The notes below the pieces were generated by a model. The model searched no databases. It had not been told where the DNA came from and was given only the letters and a program-made list of their open reading frames with translations. 64,000 nt of DNA from the NCBI GenBank assembly GCA_033851545.1, contig JAWWOO010000084.1:1-64000 (forward strand). The letters are read 5' to 3'. Below are positions 17,061-24,318 of the stretch, piece by piece. Numbering within the stretch: position 1 is the first letter of the stretch; each line of letters starts with the position of its first letter. Source of the DNA: JAWWOL01 sp033851545. Its GTDB lineage: Bacteria; Actinomycetota; Actinomycetes; JAWWOL01. Made by a program: the position numbers and the translations under genes.

Positions 17061-17564
17061 GTGTTGTTGGTCGAGGCAGTCATGGCGTCCGTAGTCGGCC
17101 GGCTGCCCTCAGCGCAAGCGAGCAGAGGGAGCGCCAAGCCGGTCGCCGGCAACACGAAGCACGTCGCTGGGTACCCAGCCCAGCCCGTGGCGACGCGCGG
17201 TCAGCAGTTCCTGTCCGAGGACCTGTACATCCAGAAGACCGGCAAGACCGTGGTGCTCTCGGGCTCAGTGGATGGGACGTCGGGCTTCTTCGTGGACGGC
17301 CTGCTCCCGATCACTGTCACTCACCAAGACGGCTCGATCCGATCTGTGAGCTTCGACGACAGTAACCGCTGTACTTCGAGCACAGTCCTGACCACCGCTC
17401 CTTTCAGCCTCGCTCCCTTGCTGGCGCCCGGCTTCAACCACCTGCACCTGACCATGAGTGACAGTTGCGGCGGCAACTATGGGCACTCGGACGTCTGGGT
17501 CACGGGAGCGGTGAACTTCCTAGCACCGCCCTACACGCCACCAACGCTCGACGGTTGGGGTTGA
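17061..17564 (+). CDS. Putative secreted protein, 3' end replaced by IS insertion
   Basis: 167 aa from GTG 17061. The frame is open back to 17004, and the start is uncertain because no clear ribosome site is visible. A hydrophobic stretch (VLLVEAVMASVV) ends in a plausible signal-peptidase site near AQA, followed by a beta-rich mature region with YIQKTGKTVVLSGSVDG and a Cys pair (NRCTSS and SDSCGG). The stop codon TGA at 17562-17564 is the first three bases of the IS3 element, so the natural C-terminus has been cut off. No family recognised. Confidence 0.55.
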   Translation: MLLVEAVMASVVGRLPSAQASRGSAKPVAGNTKHVAGYPAQPVATRGQQFLSEDLYIQKTGKTVVLSGSVDGTSGFFVDGLLPITVTHQDGSIRSVSFDDSNRCTSSTVLTTAPFSLAPLLAPGFNHLHLTMSDSCGGNYGHSDVWVTGAVNFLAPPYTPPTLDGWG

Positions 17565-17582
17565 CCCCGTCTGGTGGACATC
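17559..17582 (+). repeat. Left terminal inverted repeat of IS3 element
   Basis: Begins GGTTGACCCCGTCTGG and matches the reverse complement of 18823-18846 except at three positions. Confidence 0.85.
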
Positions 17583-17584
17583 GG

Positions 17585-18470
17585 TTATGCGGCCTGTGTG
17601 GCCGCTGGTGTGAGTTGTTGTTCGAAGGCTACTGGTGTGATCTGACCGAGCGCGCTGTGGCGTCGTCGTTGGTTGTGGATGGTGTCGATCCAGCCGCTGA
17701 CGGCTGTGATCGCCTGGCCCCGGGTCGGGAACGTGTGCCGCTGGTTGTACTCGGTTTTCAGTGTCGACCAGAAGCTTTCCTGCTGCGGGTTGTCCCAGCA
17801 CACCGCGGTCCGTCCGACCGACAGCCGAACCCCGAGGTCGTCGGCCGCGTTGGCGAGCTGGGTCGAGGTGTACTGGTAGCCGCGGTCGGCGTGGAAGACC
17901 ACCCCCGCTGTCGGTCCGGTGTCGGGGTGGCGGAAGGTGACCGCGCGGCGCAGGGCGGTCTCGACCACATCGGTGTGCAGGGTGTCGGCGAAGGCGTATC
18001 CGAGAACCCGCCGCGAGCAGCCGTCACGAACGACACACAGGCAGAGCCTCCCTTGTCCGGTCGGCAGGTAGGTGATGTCCGAGGTCCACACCGCGTTGAG
18101 TACTCCGCGGTCGAACCGGCGGCCGACCAAGGTCCGGCAGCGTGTGCGGCCGGTCGGACCCGATCGTGGTGACCGGCCGCCACGGCCGGGGACTGATCCC
18201 GCGGATGTCGTTGGCCCGCATCAGCTTCGCCACCGTCTTACGGGACACCACCTCACCGGCCTCCCGCAGATCGGCCAGGATACGCGGTGCGCCGTTGGCC
18301 CCGTCGGAGGCCTCGTGGGCCGCCCGAATCTTCACCGTCAACGCAGCTCGGCGCGCCGCCCGCGGCCCGACGCCGACATCACGGCGGGCCAACCAGGCGT
18401 AGTAGCCCGACCGCACCCCCAGCAGCTCGACCATCCGGGTGACCTTCGTGGCCGGCCTTCTCCGCGTGGA
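17585..18470 (-). pseudogene. IS3 transposase OrfB (DDE integrase core), two frameshifts
   Basis: The catalytic residues are all present (TSDITYL, HADRGYQYTS, QESFWSTLKTE), but the frame is broken twice. Near 18445 an extra G separates IHAEKAGH from VTRMVELLGV. Near 18131 an extra T separates DRPHTLPDL from VGRRFDRGVLN. Removing one base at each point restores a normal IS3 OrfB from the N-terminal helical region to the end at 17585. Confidence 0.85.
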
Positions 18471-18782
18471 TCACCGCGAACGCCCGCTCGGGTTCGAGTT
18501 CTCCGTGGCGAAGAAGGCCGCTGCCTTTTTCAGGAACTCCCGGTCCATCCGCAACTCGGCGACCTCACGGCGTAACCGCAGCAGCTCGGCATGCTCGTCG
18601 GCGTCGACCGCAACCGGCGGATCGTCCATCCGGGACCGCTCGATCGCCACCCACCGACCCAGCAGCTGCTCACCGACCCCGATCTCCCGAGCGACCTCGA
18701 CGATGGTCCTCCCGGTGTCGATCACCAGATGCGCGGCCTCTCGCCGATAGCCGGGGGTGTAACTCTTCCTCTGCACATCCAT
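18471..18782 (-). CDS. IS3 transposase OrfA
   Basis: Helix-turn-helix subunit of the IS3 transposase, about 103 aa from ATG 18782 (an in-frame GTG at 18809 is possible). It shows the usual pattern RKSYTPGYRREAAHLV, TIVEVAREIGVGEQLLGRWV and a C-terminal leucine zipper ending in DREFLKKAAAFFA. In active IS3 elements ribosomes slip near the zipper end to make OrfAB. Here the downstream orfB is broken, so only OrfA can be made. Confidence 0.88.
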   Translation of the reverse strand: MDVQRKSYTPGYRREAAHLVIDTGRTIVEVAREIGVGEQLLGRWVAIERSRMDDPPVAVDADEHAELLRLRREVAELRMDREFLKKAAAFFATENSNPSGRSR

Positions 18783-18822
18783 GTGGGCATCCTTCCCTGC
18801 CAGGCCCACGCCTGGCGATCAG

Positions 18823-18846
18823 GATGTCCACCCAACAGGGTCAACC
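18823..18846 (-). repeat. Right terminal inverted repeat of IS3 element
   Basis: On the minus strand it reads GGTTGACCCTGTTGGG and so on, the partner of 17559-17582. Confidence 0.85.
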
Positions 18847-19443
18847 TCATGAGAGGCTCGCTTGTTGTACCCGATGACGTTGCAGATCGAGTCGCCAAGA
18901 ACTGCTATCGCGGGTGGTTCTTTACCGGTAGGACGGTTTGCGACAACAGCTAGCGGGCCGCAGCCGATGACAGCGCACGCGGTAGGACGATTGGGGTCCC
19001 AAGGCTGGCCGATCGGGAACTGGCAGATGTAGGCGAGCCCGCCGTCAACGTTGATCTGAATCTGCTGGATGCTGCCCGGCCTGCGCGGGGCGAGCTTGCG
19101 AAGGGGGGAGCTTCTGGTCGTCGCCCAACCGGTCGACCTGCTCGAATAGCATGAAGCCGTAGGCAAGCTTGAGCAGCGAGTGGTACAGGTAGTCGCCGTG
19201 GGTGAACCGATCGCGCATCCGACCTTGCGGCTCTGGCTCTTGGCCTTCGATCTCTACGCCGAAGTCGTGAGCGACGTGCTGGACAACCTCGTCCCGGGCG
19301 CCGTTGGGGTCGATGTACCACCGGTCGCCCATGATGGGCTCGATGAAGGAGAGCATTAGGGCGGAGATCTTTCGACCGCGGGGTCTCCGTCTGGTGGTGC
19401 AGCGGCCATGCCGGGCCAACTCTAGGCCGCGGTGGGTTTCCAA
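18847..19443 (-). pseudogene. Phage portal protein fragment, frameshifted and cut by the IS
   Basis: The first frame has the portal-type run ALMLSFIEPIMGDRWYIDPN, DEVVQHVAHDFG and YGFMLFEQV. After a frameshift near 19110, the next frame continues LRKLAPRRPGSIQQIQ and DGGLAYICQFP. These match, in order, the pattern I know from portal proteins of actinobacteriophages. The frame then runs straight into the right end of the IS3 element, so the C-terminal half is missing. Confidence 0.75.
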
Positions 19444-19485
19444 GGGGGCTAGTCAATCGCACGCTGGCTAGGCGATACTCAGCCC

Positions 19486-19842
19486 ATGACGACATCCCTG
19501 GTGTTTTCGATGCGCGACGACCAGTGGGCAGAGTTGGCCCGACGCCTCCCCACCCGCTTCACGCTATCCAACGAGATATCACCCGTGGAGCTTGGTGGTG
19601 ACGTCTTTCGAGACGTCACCACCAACCTTGACGCCTATGTCCTCCGCTGTATTGGCACGATGAACGAGCTTCAAGATCACCAAGCCAGCGGTGGCGCCAT
19701 TTTCCTTGAGTATCCGGACGGGGGCATCCGCGAGGTACGGATCGATCCTGGTCAAGACGGACTGACTCTTCCTCGGCGCAATCGGGCGCCCGAAGCGTTG
19801 ACCCCGCCTCGGAGATCCAAAGCCAGACACTGGAGGATCTGA
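19486..19842 (+). CDS. Hypothetical protein, 118 aa
   Basis: ATG frame in the prophage remnant, opposite in direction to the phage late genes. The start MTTSLVFSMRDDQWAELARRL looks structured, with a later segment AIFLEYPDGGIREVRID; the tail after residue 95 is Arg/Pro-rich and may be a read-out of a damaged frame. A 15-bp perfect hairpin lies inside it at 19592-19625. No family recognised. It is followed after 5 bases by a small membrane protein gene. Confidence 0.45.
   Translation: MTTSLVFSMRDDQWAELARRLPTRFTLSNEISPVELGGDVFRDVTTNLDAYVLRCIGTMNELQDHQASGGAIFLEYPDGGIREVRIDPGQDGLTLPRRNRAPEALTPPRRSKARHWRI
19592..19625. repeat. 15-bp perfect hairpin with TTCG loop
   Basis: 19592-19606 and 19611-19625 are exact reverse complements around TTCG, the exceptionally stable UUCG tetraloop in RNA. 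It sits inside a reading frame, not after one. Confidence 0.8.
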
Positions 19843-19847
19843 GCCTC

Positions 19848-20102
19848 ATGAACGTCTTTCCAACAGCTATAGCTGAGGTCAGTGACGATCTGGCTATCCA
19901 GCGCGAGAGCACTCGAGCGAATCTAGCCAAGGCCATCATCTGGGCCATCGTTGGCATGGCCTTCATTCTCGTCTGGTTCGTCTACAAGAAGGGAGGCGGG
20001 GACGACGCCAAGCTTCTGATCACCGGCGTCCTCACACCGCTGATCGGCATCGGTGGCACCGTCTTAGGTTTCTACTTCGGCTCGCAAGACACGAAGAAGT
20101 AG
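19848..20102 (+). CDS. Small two-helix membrane protein
   Basis: 84 aa from ATG 19848 with two hydrophobic helices (residues about 27-47 and 56-78) joined by a short polar turn YKKGGGDD, ending in Lys-Lys. Size and topology are those of holins or small inner-membrane phage proteins, but no motif proves this. It probably forms a unit with the preceding gene. Confidence 0.55.
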   Translation: MNVFPTAIAEVSDDLAIQRESTRANLAKAIIWAIVGMAFILVWFVYKKGGGDDAKLLITGVLTPLIGIGGTVLGFYFGSQDTKK

Positions 20103-20121
20103 CACGACTTGAGGAATCGGC

Positions 20122-20379
20122 TCAGACTTCGGATCTTGGTGGGAGCCGGGATGAACTCCACGTAGCGACTGGCAGCATGCGCGCAACTGTCGGAGACACA
20201 GGACGATCGACGCCGTAAGCGGTGCATGCTCGACCTGAGCCGTCATCGGCCCAGTGACACGCGGGTAGACAGCTGACCCAGTCGCACTTATCTGGGTTGA
20301 CCGGTTGGCCGATGGCCAGCGTCGCCCTATCCGCCGATTGGCCGGTGCTGCTCGATGGAGTGTCGTTCTCTTCTGACAT
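20122..20379 (-). CDS. Possible small Cys-containing protein, 85 aa
   Basis: Frame beginning MSEENDTPSSSTGQ with a cluster CDWVSCLPACHWAD. It has only a weak ribosome site and the C-terminal third looks random. Apart from this frame, 20103-20401 shows nothing recognisable. Low confidence. Confidence 0.25.
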   Translation of the reverse strand: MSEENDTPSSSTGQSADRATLAIGQPVNPDKCDWVSCLPACHWADDGSGRACTAYGVDRPVSPTVARMLPVATWSSSRLPPRSEV

Positions 20380-20401
20380 CTTTTGTTACGCTAGCCGCAA
20401 G

Positions 20402-20569
20402 CTACCTGCGGTTCCAGGGCACAATGGCGGCGATGACAGTGGCCAAGGCTGTGAGCACGAGCGCCAGAGCTTCGCCGGCGCGGGGGCGCCAGGTGATGAG
20501 AGACGTCACGTAGGCCACCACAGCCAGCGCAGAGACGCAAACGATGACGACGTACACCGTCACAGGCAT
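20402..20569 (-). CDS. Small two-helix membrane protein, 55 aa
   Basis: ATG 20569 with GAGAGG six bases upstream, a good ribosome site. The peptide has two hydrophobic helices (VYVVIVCVSALAVVAYV and ALALVLTALATVIAAIV) separated by TWRPRAGE and ends WNRR. It lies on the minus strand between the terminase and portal remnants. A phage membrane protein such as a holin component is possible. Confidence 0.6.
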   Translation of the reverse strand: MPVTVYVVIVCVSALAVVAYVTSLITWRPRAGEALALVLTALATVIAAIVPWNRR

Positions 20570-20712
20570 TCGGAGCCTCTCGTTAGGCCGTTACGCGAGT
20601 GTCTTGGCCCTGTCAAACTTTCTGAGCGAAGTTCACTGGAATAGCCTAGAGCCATGTGAGTGAACCCATTGTGGGACGAAAGCGCTCACTTCCTAGCAAG
20701 TTGAGGCATGTT

Positions 20713-21115
20713 TTACCACTGCATGTCCAGCACGTCGCGGGTGATGGATCCGCCGCCGTGCTCTTCGACATCAATCTGCGTCGAGCTTCCCCGCCTCCAG
20801 GCCATAACCAGGGCGTCGGCCCGGTCTGGTGACGGTATCCCACGCTTGCGCATGTCGTCTTTGCTCTCGAGCTTGACCTGGCCGCGGCTGCTGAGAGCTC
20901 ACTTTGAGTGAGCCGAGCTGGGCGGCCAGCTGATCGTCATCGGGGTCGATGTCGAGCCGGCCCTGCTCGAAGGCTCCCCGCAGCATCCAGTGCTGCTCCG
21001 CCCGGGCGTTGCGAGATCGGCAGCGGGTAGAGGTCGGCCGGAACCTCTTCGTCGGTGAAGGCGGGAGCGTCGAAGGCAGAGACCTGGATGACGTGCCACC
21101 CGGAACAGGCGAATC
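20713..21115 (-). pseudogene. Phage terminase large-subunit C-terminal fragment
   Basis: Three frame pieces line up as one protein: HVIQVSAFDAPAFTDEEVPA, then RAEQHWMLRGAFEQGRLDID with DQLAAQLGSLK, then GQVKLESKDDMRKRG and SPDRADALVMAW, ending in TAA at 20713. The last motif with its Asp residues is typical of the RNase H-like nuclease domain of terminase. The ATPase half is absent; at about 21115 unrelated sequence begins. Confidence 0.75.
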
Positions 21116-21118
21116 GAG

Positions 21119-21577
21119 GTGCTCTTCGACACCTTCAACGGGCGGATCGACGCCAAGCTACCTATGTGCCTGACGGTGAGCGTCGATTTCAACGATGCCC
21201 GGGGTCGAAAGCAGGAGCGCCTGACCTATGACATCGACTTGAAGATGCTGATCGGGTTGGAGCTGACCGGCGAGAAGACGATCCACCATGCCGCTGAGGC
21301 GCTGGAGGGGCTGAGCAAGACGGTCAAGTCCTGGTCGGACGGTAGCCGCCTCCGCGTCGGCATCCGGGACGAGGACGCGAACGAACAACGCGACCGTGTA
21401 CAGACGGACCTCACCGGCTATCGACCGAGCATCAGCAGGACGAGGCCCGACGAGGTGTGGATGGCCCTCGGCCGCAGGCCCCATCATCCGCCCACTGGTT
21501 GGAAAGCTCTACAAGGCACGCGAATCGAAACGGGCGCGCGACCGCCGGTGAGCATAAACTCGCTCGGAGGCGTATGA
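21119..21577 (+). CDS. Hypothetical protein fragment
   Basis: Reads out VLFDTFNGRIDAKLPMCLTV, then YDIDLKMLIGLELTG and ALEGLSKTVKSW before losing coding character after about residue 100. It abuts the truncated terminase, has no ribosome site at its first start codon, and its C-terminal third is probably out of frame. Likely a broken gene. No function assigned. Confidence 0.35.
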   Translation: MLFDTFNGRIDAKLPMCLTVSVDFNDARGRKQERLTYDIDLKMLIGLELTGEKTIHHAAEALEGLSKTVKSWSDGSRLRVGIRDEDANEQRDRVQTDLTGYRPSISRTRPDEVWMALGRRPHHPPTGWKALQGTRIETGARPPVSINSLGGV

Positions 21578-21793
21578 CCTGCGCGAAGGTCAGGCGTCGT
21601 TGCTGCTCGGCGCCTGTGTGCCAAGGCCGTGGTGTCAAAGCGCTTCGGACACTCATCGCTCGCCCTGACCAGCGACGCCTACAGTCACATGCTCGAAGGT
21701 GTTGGCCATCAGGCCGCCGAGGCAGCCGCCGGACTCGTACCCCGAGGACGGCGGACGGCCCGTGACGAAGCGGCAGTGCTCACGGTGTGCTGA
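21571..21793 (+). pseudogene. Tyrosine recombinase (integrase) C-terminus
   Basis: Box II residues are visible as YDLREGQASLLLGACVP (normally H-x-L-R-H). After a one-base shift at about 21626 the frame continues VVSKRFGHSSLALTSDAYSH, with the GH pair and the nucleophilic tyrosine. It ends in TGA at 21793, 48 bases from tRNA-Lys, where a tRNA-targeting phage integrase is expected. All upstream domains are gone. Confidence 0.8.
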
Positions 21794-21840
21794 CCGAATG
21801 CCAAGCGCTTCCTCCGCGGAGGAAGCGCCTAGGTCAGACA

Positions 21841-21916
21841 TGGTGCGCCGCCAGGGACTTGAACCCCGAACCCGCGGATTAAGAGTCCGCTGCTCTGCCA
21901 ATTGAGCTAGCGGCGC
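21841..21916 (-). tRNA. tRNA-Lys (CTT)
   Basis: Full cloverleaf: acceptor GCGCCGC/GCGGCGC, anticodon stem GCGGA/TCCGC with loop CTCTTAA (anticodon CTT), T-loop TTCAAGT and encoded CCA. The 5' end overlaps the stop region of the PAP2 gene by ten bases. Its 3' end is the likely attachment site of the prophage remnant. Confidence 0.95.
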
Positions 21917-22710
21917 GCGTCGTCGATGCTAGCAGGAACCCGCTCGGTTGCCGAAACTGGTTGTGGCCGCCACCGATGCCAGGCCACGCCGAGCAGGACC
22001 GTGACGGCGACCGAGGCGAACAGGCCCCCGAACCCCGCCACCACGTCGGCCACCCAGTGGTTGCCCGTCGCGATGACCATGAAGGCCATGACCACCACGT
22101 TGAGGGCGAGCAGGGAGCGCCACAGGGCGGACCGGGTGGTGGTCCAGACCGCGTAGGCCGCCCACGTGGCCCAGGCCACGTGCAGCGAAGGCAGCGCCCC
22201 GAACGGGTTCTCCGACGCCGTCATCCCGTGCGAACCACCGCCGCCGAGGGTGTGGACCCGCGCGATGGTGTCGTAGATCCCGAGCCCGGTCAGCAGCCTC
22301 GGGGGAGCGGTCGGCCAGAGCCAGAAGACCGCGAGCGCAGCCAGCGACACGATCAACAGAGGGGTGCGCAGTCGGCGGTAGATGTCGTGCCGGTAGAAGT
22401 AGACCCACAGCAGCGTCCCCACCGGCACGATGAAGTGCATGAGGTCGTAGTAGAGGTTGCCGAACACGATCAGCCCGTGCCCGTGGGTGGTCCAGGCGTG
22501 GTTCAGCGTGTACTCGATGTCGAGGTGCAGCCTCTTCTCGAGGGAGAGGATCGACCGCCCGTTGTGCAGCGGGTTGTGCCGTGGCGCCCGGTCGGCCACC
22601 CAGGAGTAGACCCAGTAGACCCCGGCGACCAGCACCAGCTCGAGCCACCACGGGGACCGCTTGACGACCGTGGCGGCGTCGGGCTGCTTCGCATCCAGCA
22701 GGTCAGTCAC
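21907..22710 (-). CDS. PAP2-superfamily membrane phosphatase / phosphotransferase
   Basis: 267-aa polytopic membrane protein. PAP2 signatures: LEKRLHLDIE at the start of the domain, WPTAPPRLL, then PSLHVAWATWAAY and the last motif GNHWVADVVAGFGG with the catalytic histidine. This arrangement resembles the inositol-phosphotransferase/Aur1-like branch rather than simple lipid phosphatases. GTG start at 22710 overlaps the end of the upstream transporter gene by eight bases. It is the last gene of the four-gene operon starting at 26153, and may process the lipid product. The stop TAG falls in the acceptor/D-arm region of tRNA-Lys. Confidence 0.88.
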   Translation of the reverse strand: MTDLLDAKQPDAATVVKRSPWWLELVLVAGVYWVYSWVADRAPRHNPLHNGRSILSLEKRLHLDIEYTLNHAWTTHGHGLIVFGNLYYDLMHFIVPVGTLLWVYFYRHDIYRRLRTPLLIVSLAALAVFWLWPTAPPRLLTGLGIYDTIARVHTLGGGGSHGMTASENPFGALPSLHVAWATWAAYAVWTTTRSALWRSLLALNVVVMAFMVIATGNHWVADVVAGFGGLFASVAVTVLLGVAWHRWRPQPVSATERVPASIDDARR

Positions 22711-23587
22711 TCAGGTCACCTGCCCCCCTCGCGGCGACGACATGCGCCCGCTGTTCGGTGGCGTTGGCCAGCCCGACCACGCACCAGGCCGCCACCAGCC
22801 CGGCCAGCAGGTCCACGACCACCCGAGCCGGCGAGACGGTCAGGTGCTCGTGCAGCAGCGGTACGGCGCCGGCGATCGCGACGATCGGCTCGACCACGCT
22901 CAGCGAGGCGATCCCCGGCGCCATCCGCCCGGCCTGGAACGCGTTCTGCGACAGCACCAGCGCAGCGCCACCGAAGACGGCGAATGCGTAGACGTGCCAA
23001 TGGGAAAGCAGCGCTCCTATCCCGTTGCTCAGCTGCCCGGCACACACCTTGAGCAGCACGGAGGAGCCGCCGACCATCAACCCGGCGGCCGCGCCGTACC
23101 ACCCGGCGGACGCCGCCGGCAGCCGGCGGCCCACGAACACCGCGAGGGCTGTCAGCACGGCCAGCACCGTCCCGTACGGGCAGAAGCGCAGGAACCCCAC
23201 CTGCTGCCGGCCGCCGTGCGTGTCCAGCATCACGACCAGCACGCCCAGCGCCGCCGAGCAGCCGATTGCCAGCGCCAGCTCACGACGGTGCGGCCACTCG
23301 TGCGCGACGGCGGCGGCGAGGACGACGGCCATCGCCACGCCGGTCACCAGCAGGGGTTGCACCAGGACGACCGAGCCCCAGCGCAGCGCCAGCCCCTGGA
23401 GCGCGACGCCGGCCACGTCCGCCAGCGCTCCAACGAGCCACCAGGGGCGTACGGCCAGCTTGAGCAGCAGCGAGGGCGAACCCACCCCGTGGGTCGTGAC
23501 CTGGCCGGCCTCGCGGTGCTGGGTGACCGACGCCGTCGAGTAGCAGAAGGCCGACGCGAGGGCGACGCCTGCCGCCGCCCACCTCAC
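22703..23587 (-). CDS. DMT-superfamily membrane transporter
   Basis: About 294 aa from GTG 23587, which overlaps the deacetylase stop (GTGA). Ten hydrophobic helices in two EamA-like halves can be counted, beginning WAAAGVALASAFCYSTASV and including LALRWGSVVLVQPLLVTGV and, in the second half, LSVVEPIVAIAGAVPLLHE, a strong DMT signature. In this operon it could flip a lipid or sugar-lipid intermediate, but the substrate is unknown. Confidence 0.85.
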   Translation of the reverse strand: MRWAAAGVALASAFCYSTASVTQHREAGQVTTHGVGSPSLLLKLAVRPWWLVGALADVAGVALQGLALRWGSVVLVQPLLVTGVAMAVVLAAAVAHEWPHRRELALAIGCSAALGVLVVMLDTHGGRQQVGFLRFCPYGTVLAVLTALAVFVGRRLPAASAGWYGAAAGLMVGGSSVLLKVCAGQLSNGIGALLSHWHVYAFAVFGGAALVLSQNAFQAGRMAPGIASLSVVEPIVAIAGAVPLLHEHLTVSPARVVVDLLAGLVAAWCVVGLANATEQRAHVVAARGAGDLSD

Positions 23588-24318
23588 CGTGCGGCAAGAC
23601 CGTGCTCGCGCAGCGGACCCATCGTGTGGCCCGCGTCCTCGACCAGGTCGATCAGCCCGTCGAGCGCGCCCAGAGTGTTGCGCCACGACCCCGGCGCCGA
23701 CGTGCAGTCCGAGTCGTGCAGCAGGATGGTCCCGCCGCCACGGAGCTGCGGGGTTAGCGTCCTGAGCACCCGCTCCGGCGTCGTGCGCGCCTCCCAGTCA
23801 CGTCCCCAGGTGGTCCAGAGCACCGGCGTCAGCCCGAGCCGCCGCCCGGCCCGGACGTCGCCGTAGGTCATCACGCCGTACGGGGGGCGGTGGTAGGTCG
23901 GCGTGGTCCCGGTCACGTCGTGGATAAGCGCCGCTGTACGCGCCAGCTCGTCGTGGACCTGGCCGGGCGGGACCCGCAGGTGGTTGCGGTGGGTCCAGCC
24001 GTGGATCGCGATCTCGTGACCCTCGTCGACCATCCGGCGCGCGACGTCCGGAGCGCCGATGAGCATCTGGCCGAGCAGGAAGAACGTCGCCTTGACCTTG
24101 CGGGTGGCCAGCAGGTCGAGGAACTGCGGCGTCGACGCGGGGTCGGGCCCGTCGTCGAAGGTCAGCGCCACGTGGTCGGGCCAGCCCTTGCCAGAAAGCC
24201 CCGGCCACACGGCGCGGCGCAGCGGCGCGATGCCGGTCAGCGACGGGGCGGCATGGCTGGCGGCCAGCAGAGCCGTGGTGCCCAGCGGGAGCAGACCGAG
24301 TCGACGGGTCCAGGTCAA
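23584..24318 (-). CDS. NodB-domain polysaccharide deacetylase
   Basis: 244 aa from TTG 24318, which overlaps the glycosyltransferase stop as TTGA. A signal/anchor helix (RLGLLPLGTTALLAASH) is followed by NodB motifs: ALTFDDGPDP (catalytic Asp and metal Asp), HGWTHRNH (metal histidines), RPPYGV, and the late DWEARTT and GTILLHDSD. All catalytic positions look intact. It presumably deacetylates an N-acetylated sugar in the envelope. The tight coupling to a glycosyltransferase suggests that the target is its product. Confidence 0.9.
   Translation of the reverse strand: MTWTRRLGLLPLGTTALLAASHAAPSLTGIAPLRRAVWPGLSGKGWPDHVALTFDDGPDPASTPQFLDLLATRKVKATFFLLGQMLIGAPDVARRMVDEGHEIAIHGWTHRNHLRVPPGQVHDELARTAALIHDVTGTTPTYHRPPYGVMTYGDVRAGRRLGLTPVLWTTWGRDWEARTTPERVLRTLTPQLRGGGTILLHDSDCTSAPGSWRNTLGALDGLIDLVEDAGHTMGPLREHGLAAR

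Larger units (their letters stand above)
17562..18843 (-). mobile_element. IS3-family insertion sequence, inactivated
   Basis: About 1,282 bp bounded by TG and CA, as usual for IS3. It encodes orfA and orfB on the minus strand. Imperfect 24-bp terminal inverted repeats lie at 17559-17582 and 18823-18846 (21 of 24 bases match). I see no target-site duplication, which suggests an old insertion or a later rearrangement. orfB has two single-base frameshifts, so the copy cannot transpose by itself. Confidence 0.9.
14798..21840. mobile_element. Decayed prophage next to the tRNA-Lys 3' end
   Basis: Region of gene debris between intact chromosomal genes. From right to left it holds an integrase C-terminus (21571-21793), a terminase large-subunit C-terminus (20713-21115), a portal-protein fragment (18847-19443) and a lysin-like gene (15063-15928). 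The last three are on the minus strand, in the normal late-gene order of a tailed phage. Most are frameshifted or truncated, and an IS3-family element interrupts the block. The integrase fragment ends 48 bases from the 3' end of tRNA-Lys, the classical attachment site. I could not find a second copy of the tRNA 3' end near 14.7-15.1 kb, so the left boundary is approximate. Confidence 0.8.

Noticed and set aside
17559..18846. Target-site duplication flanking the IS3 element
   Set aside because: The 3-4 bases next to each end do not match as direct repeats; only the inverted ends extend outward.
20297..20644. A 115-aa plus-strand frame
   Set aside because: It covers the better supported minus-strand 55-aa membrane protein and has no family features or ribosome site.
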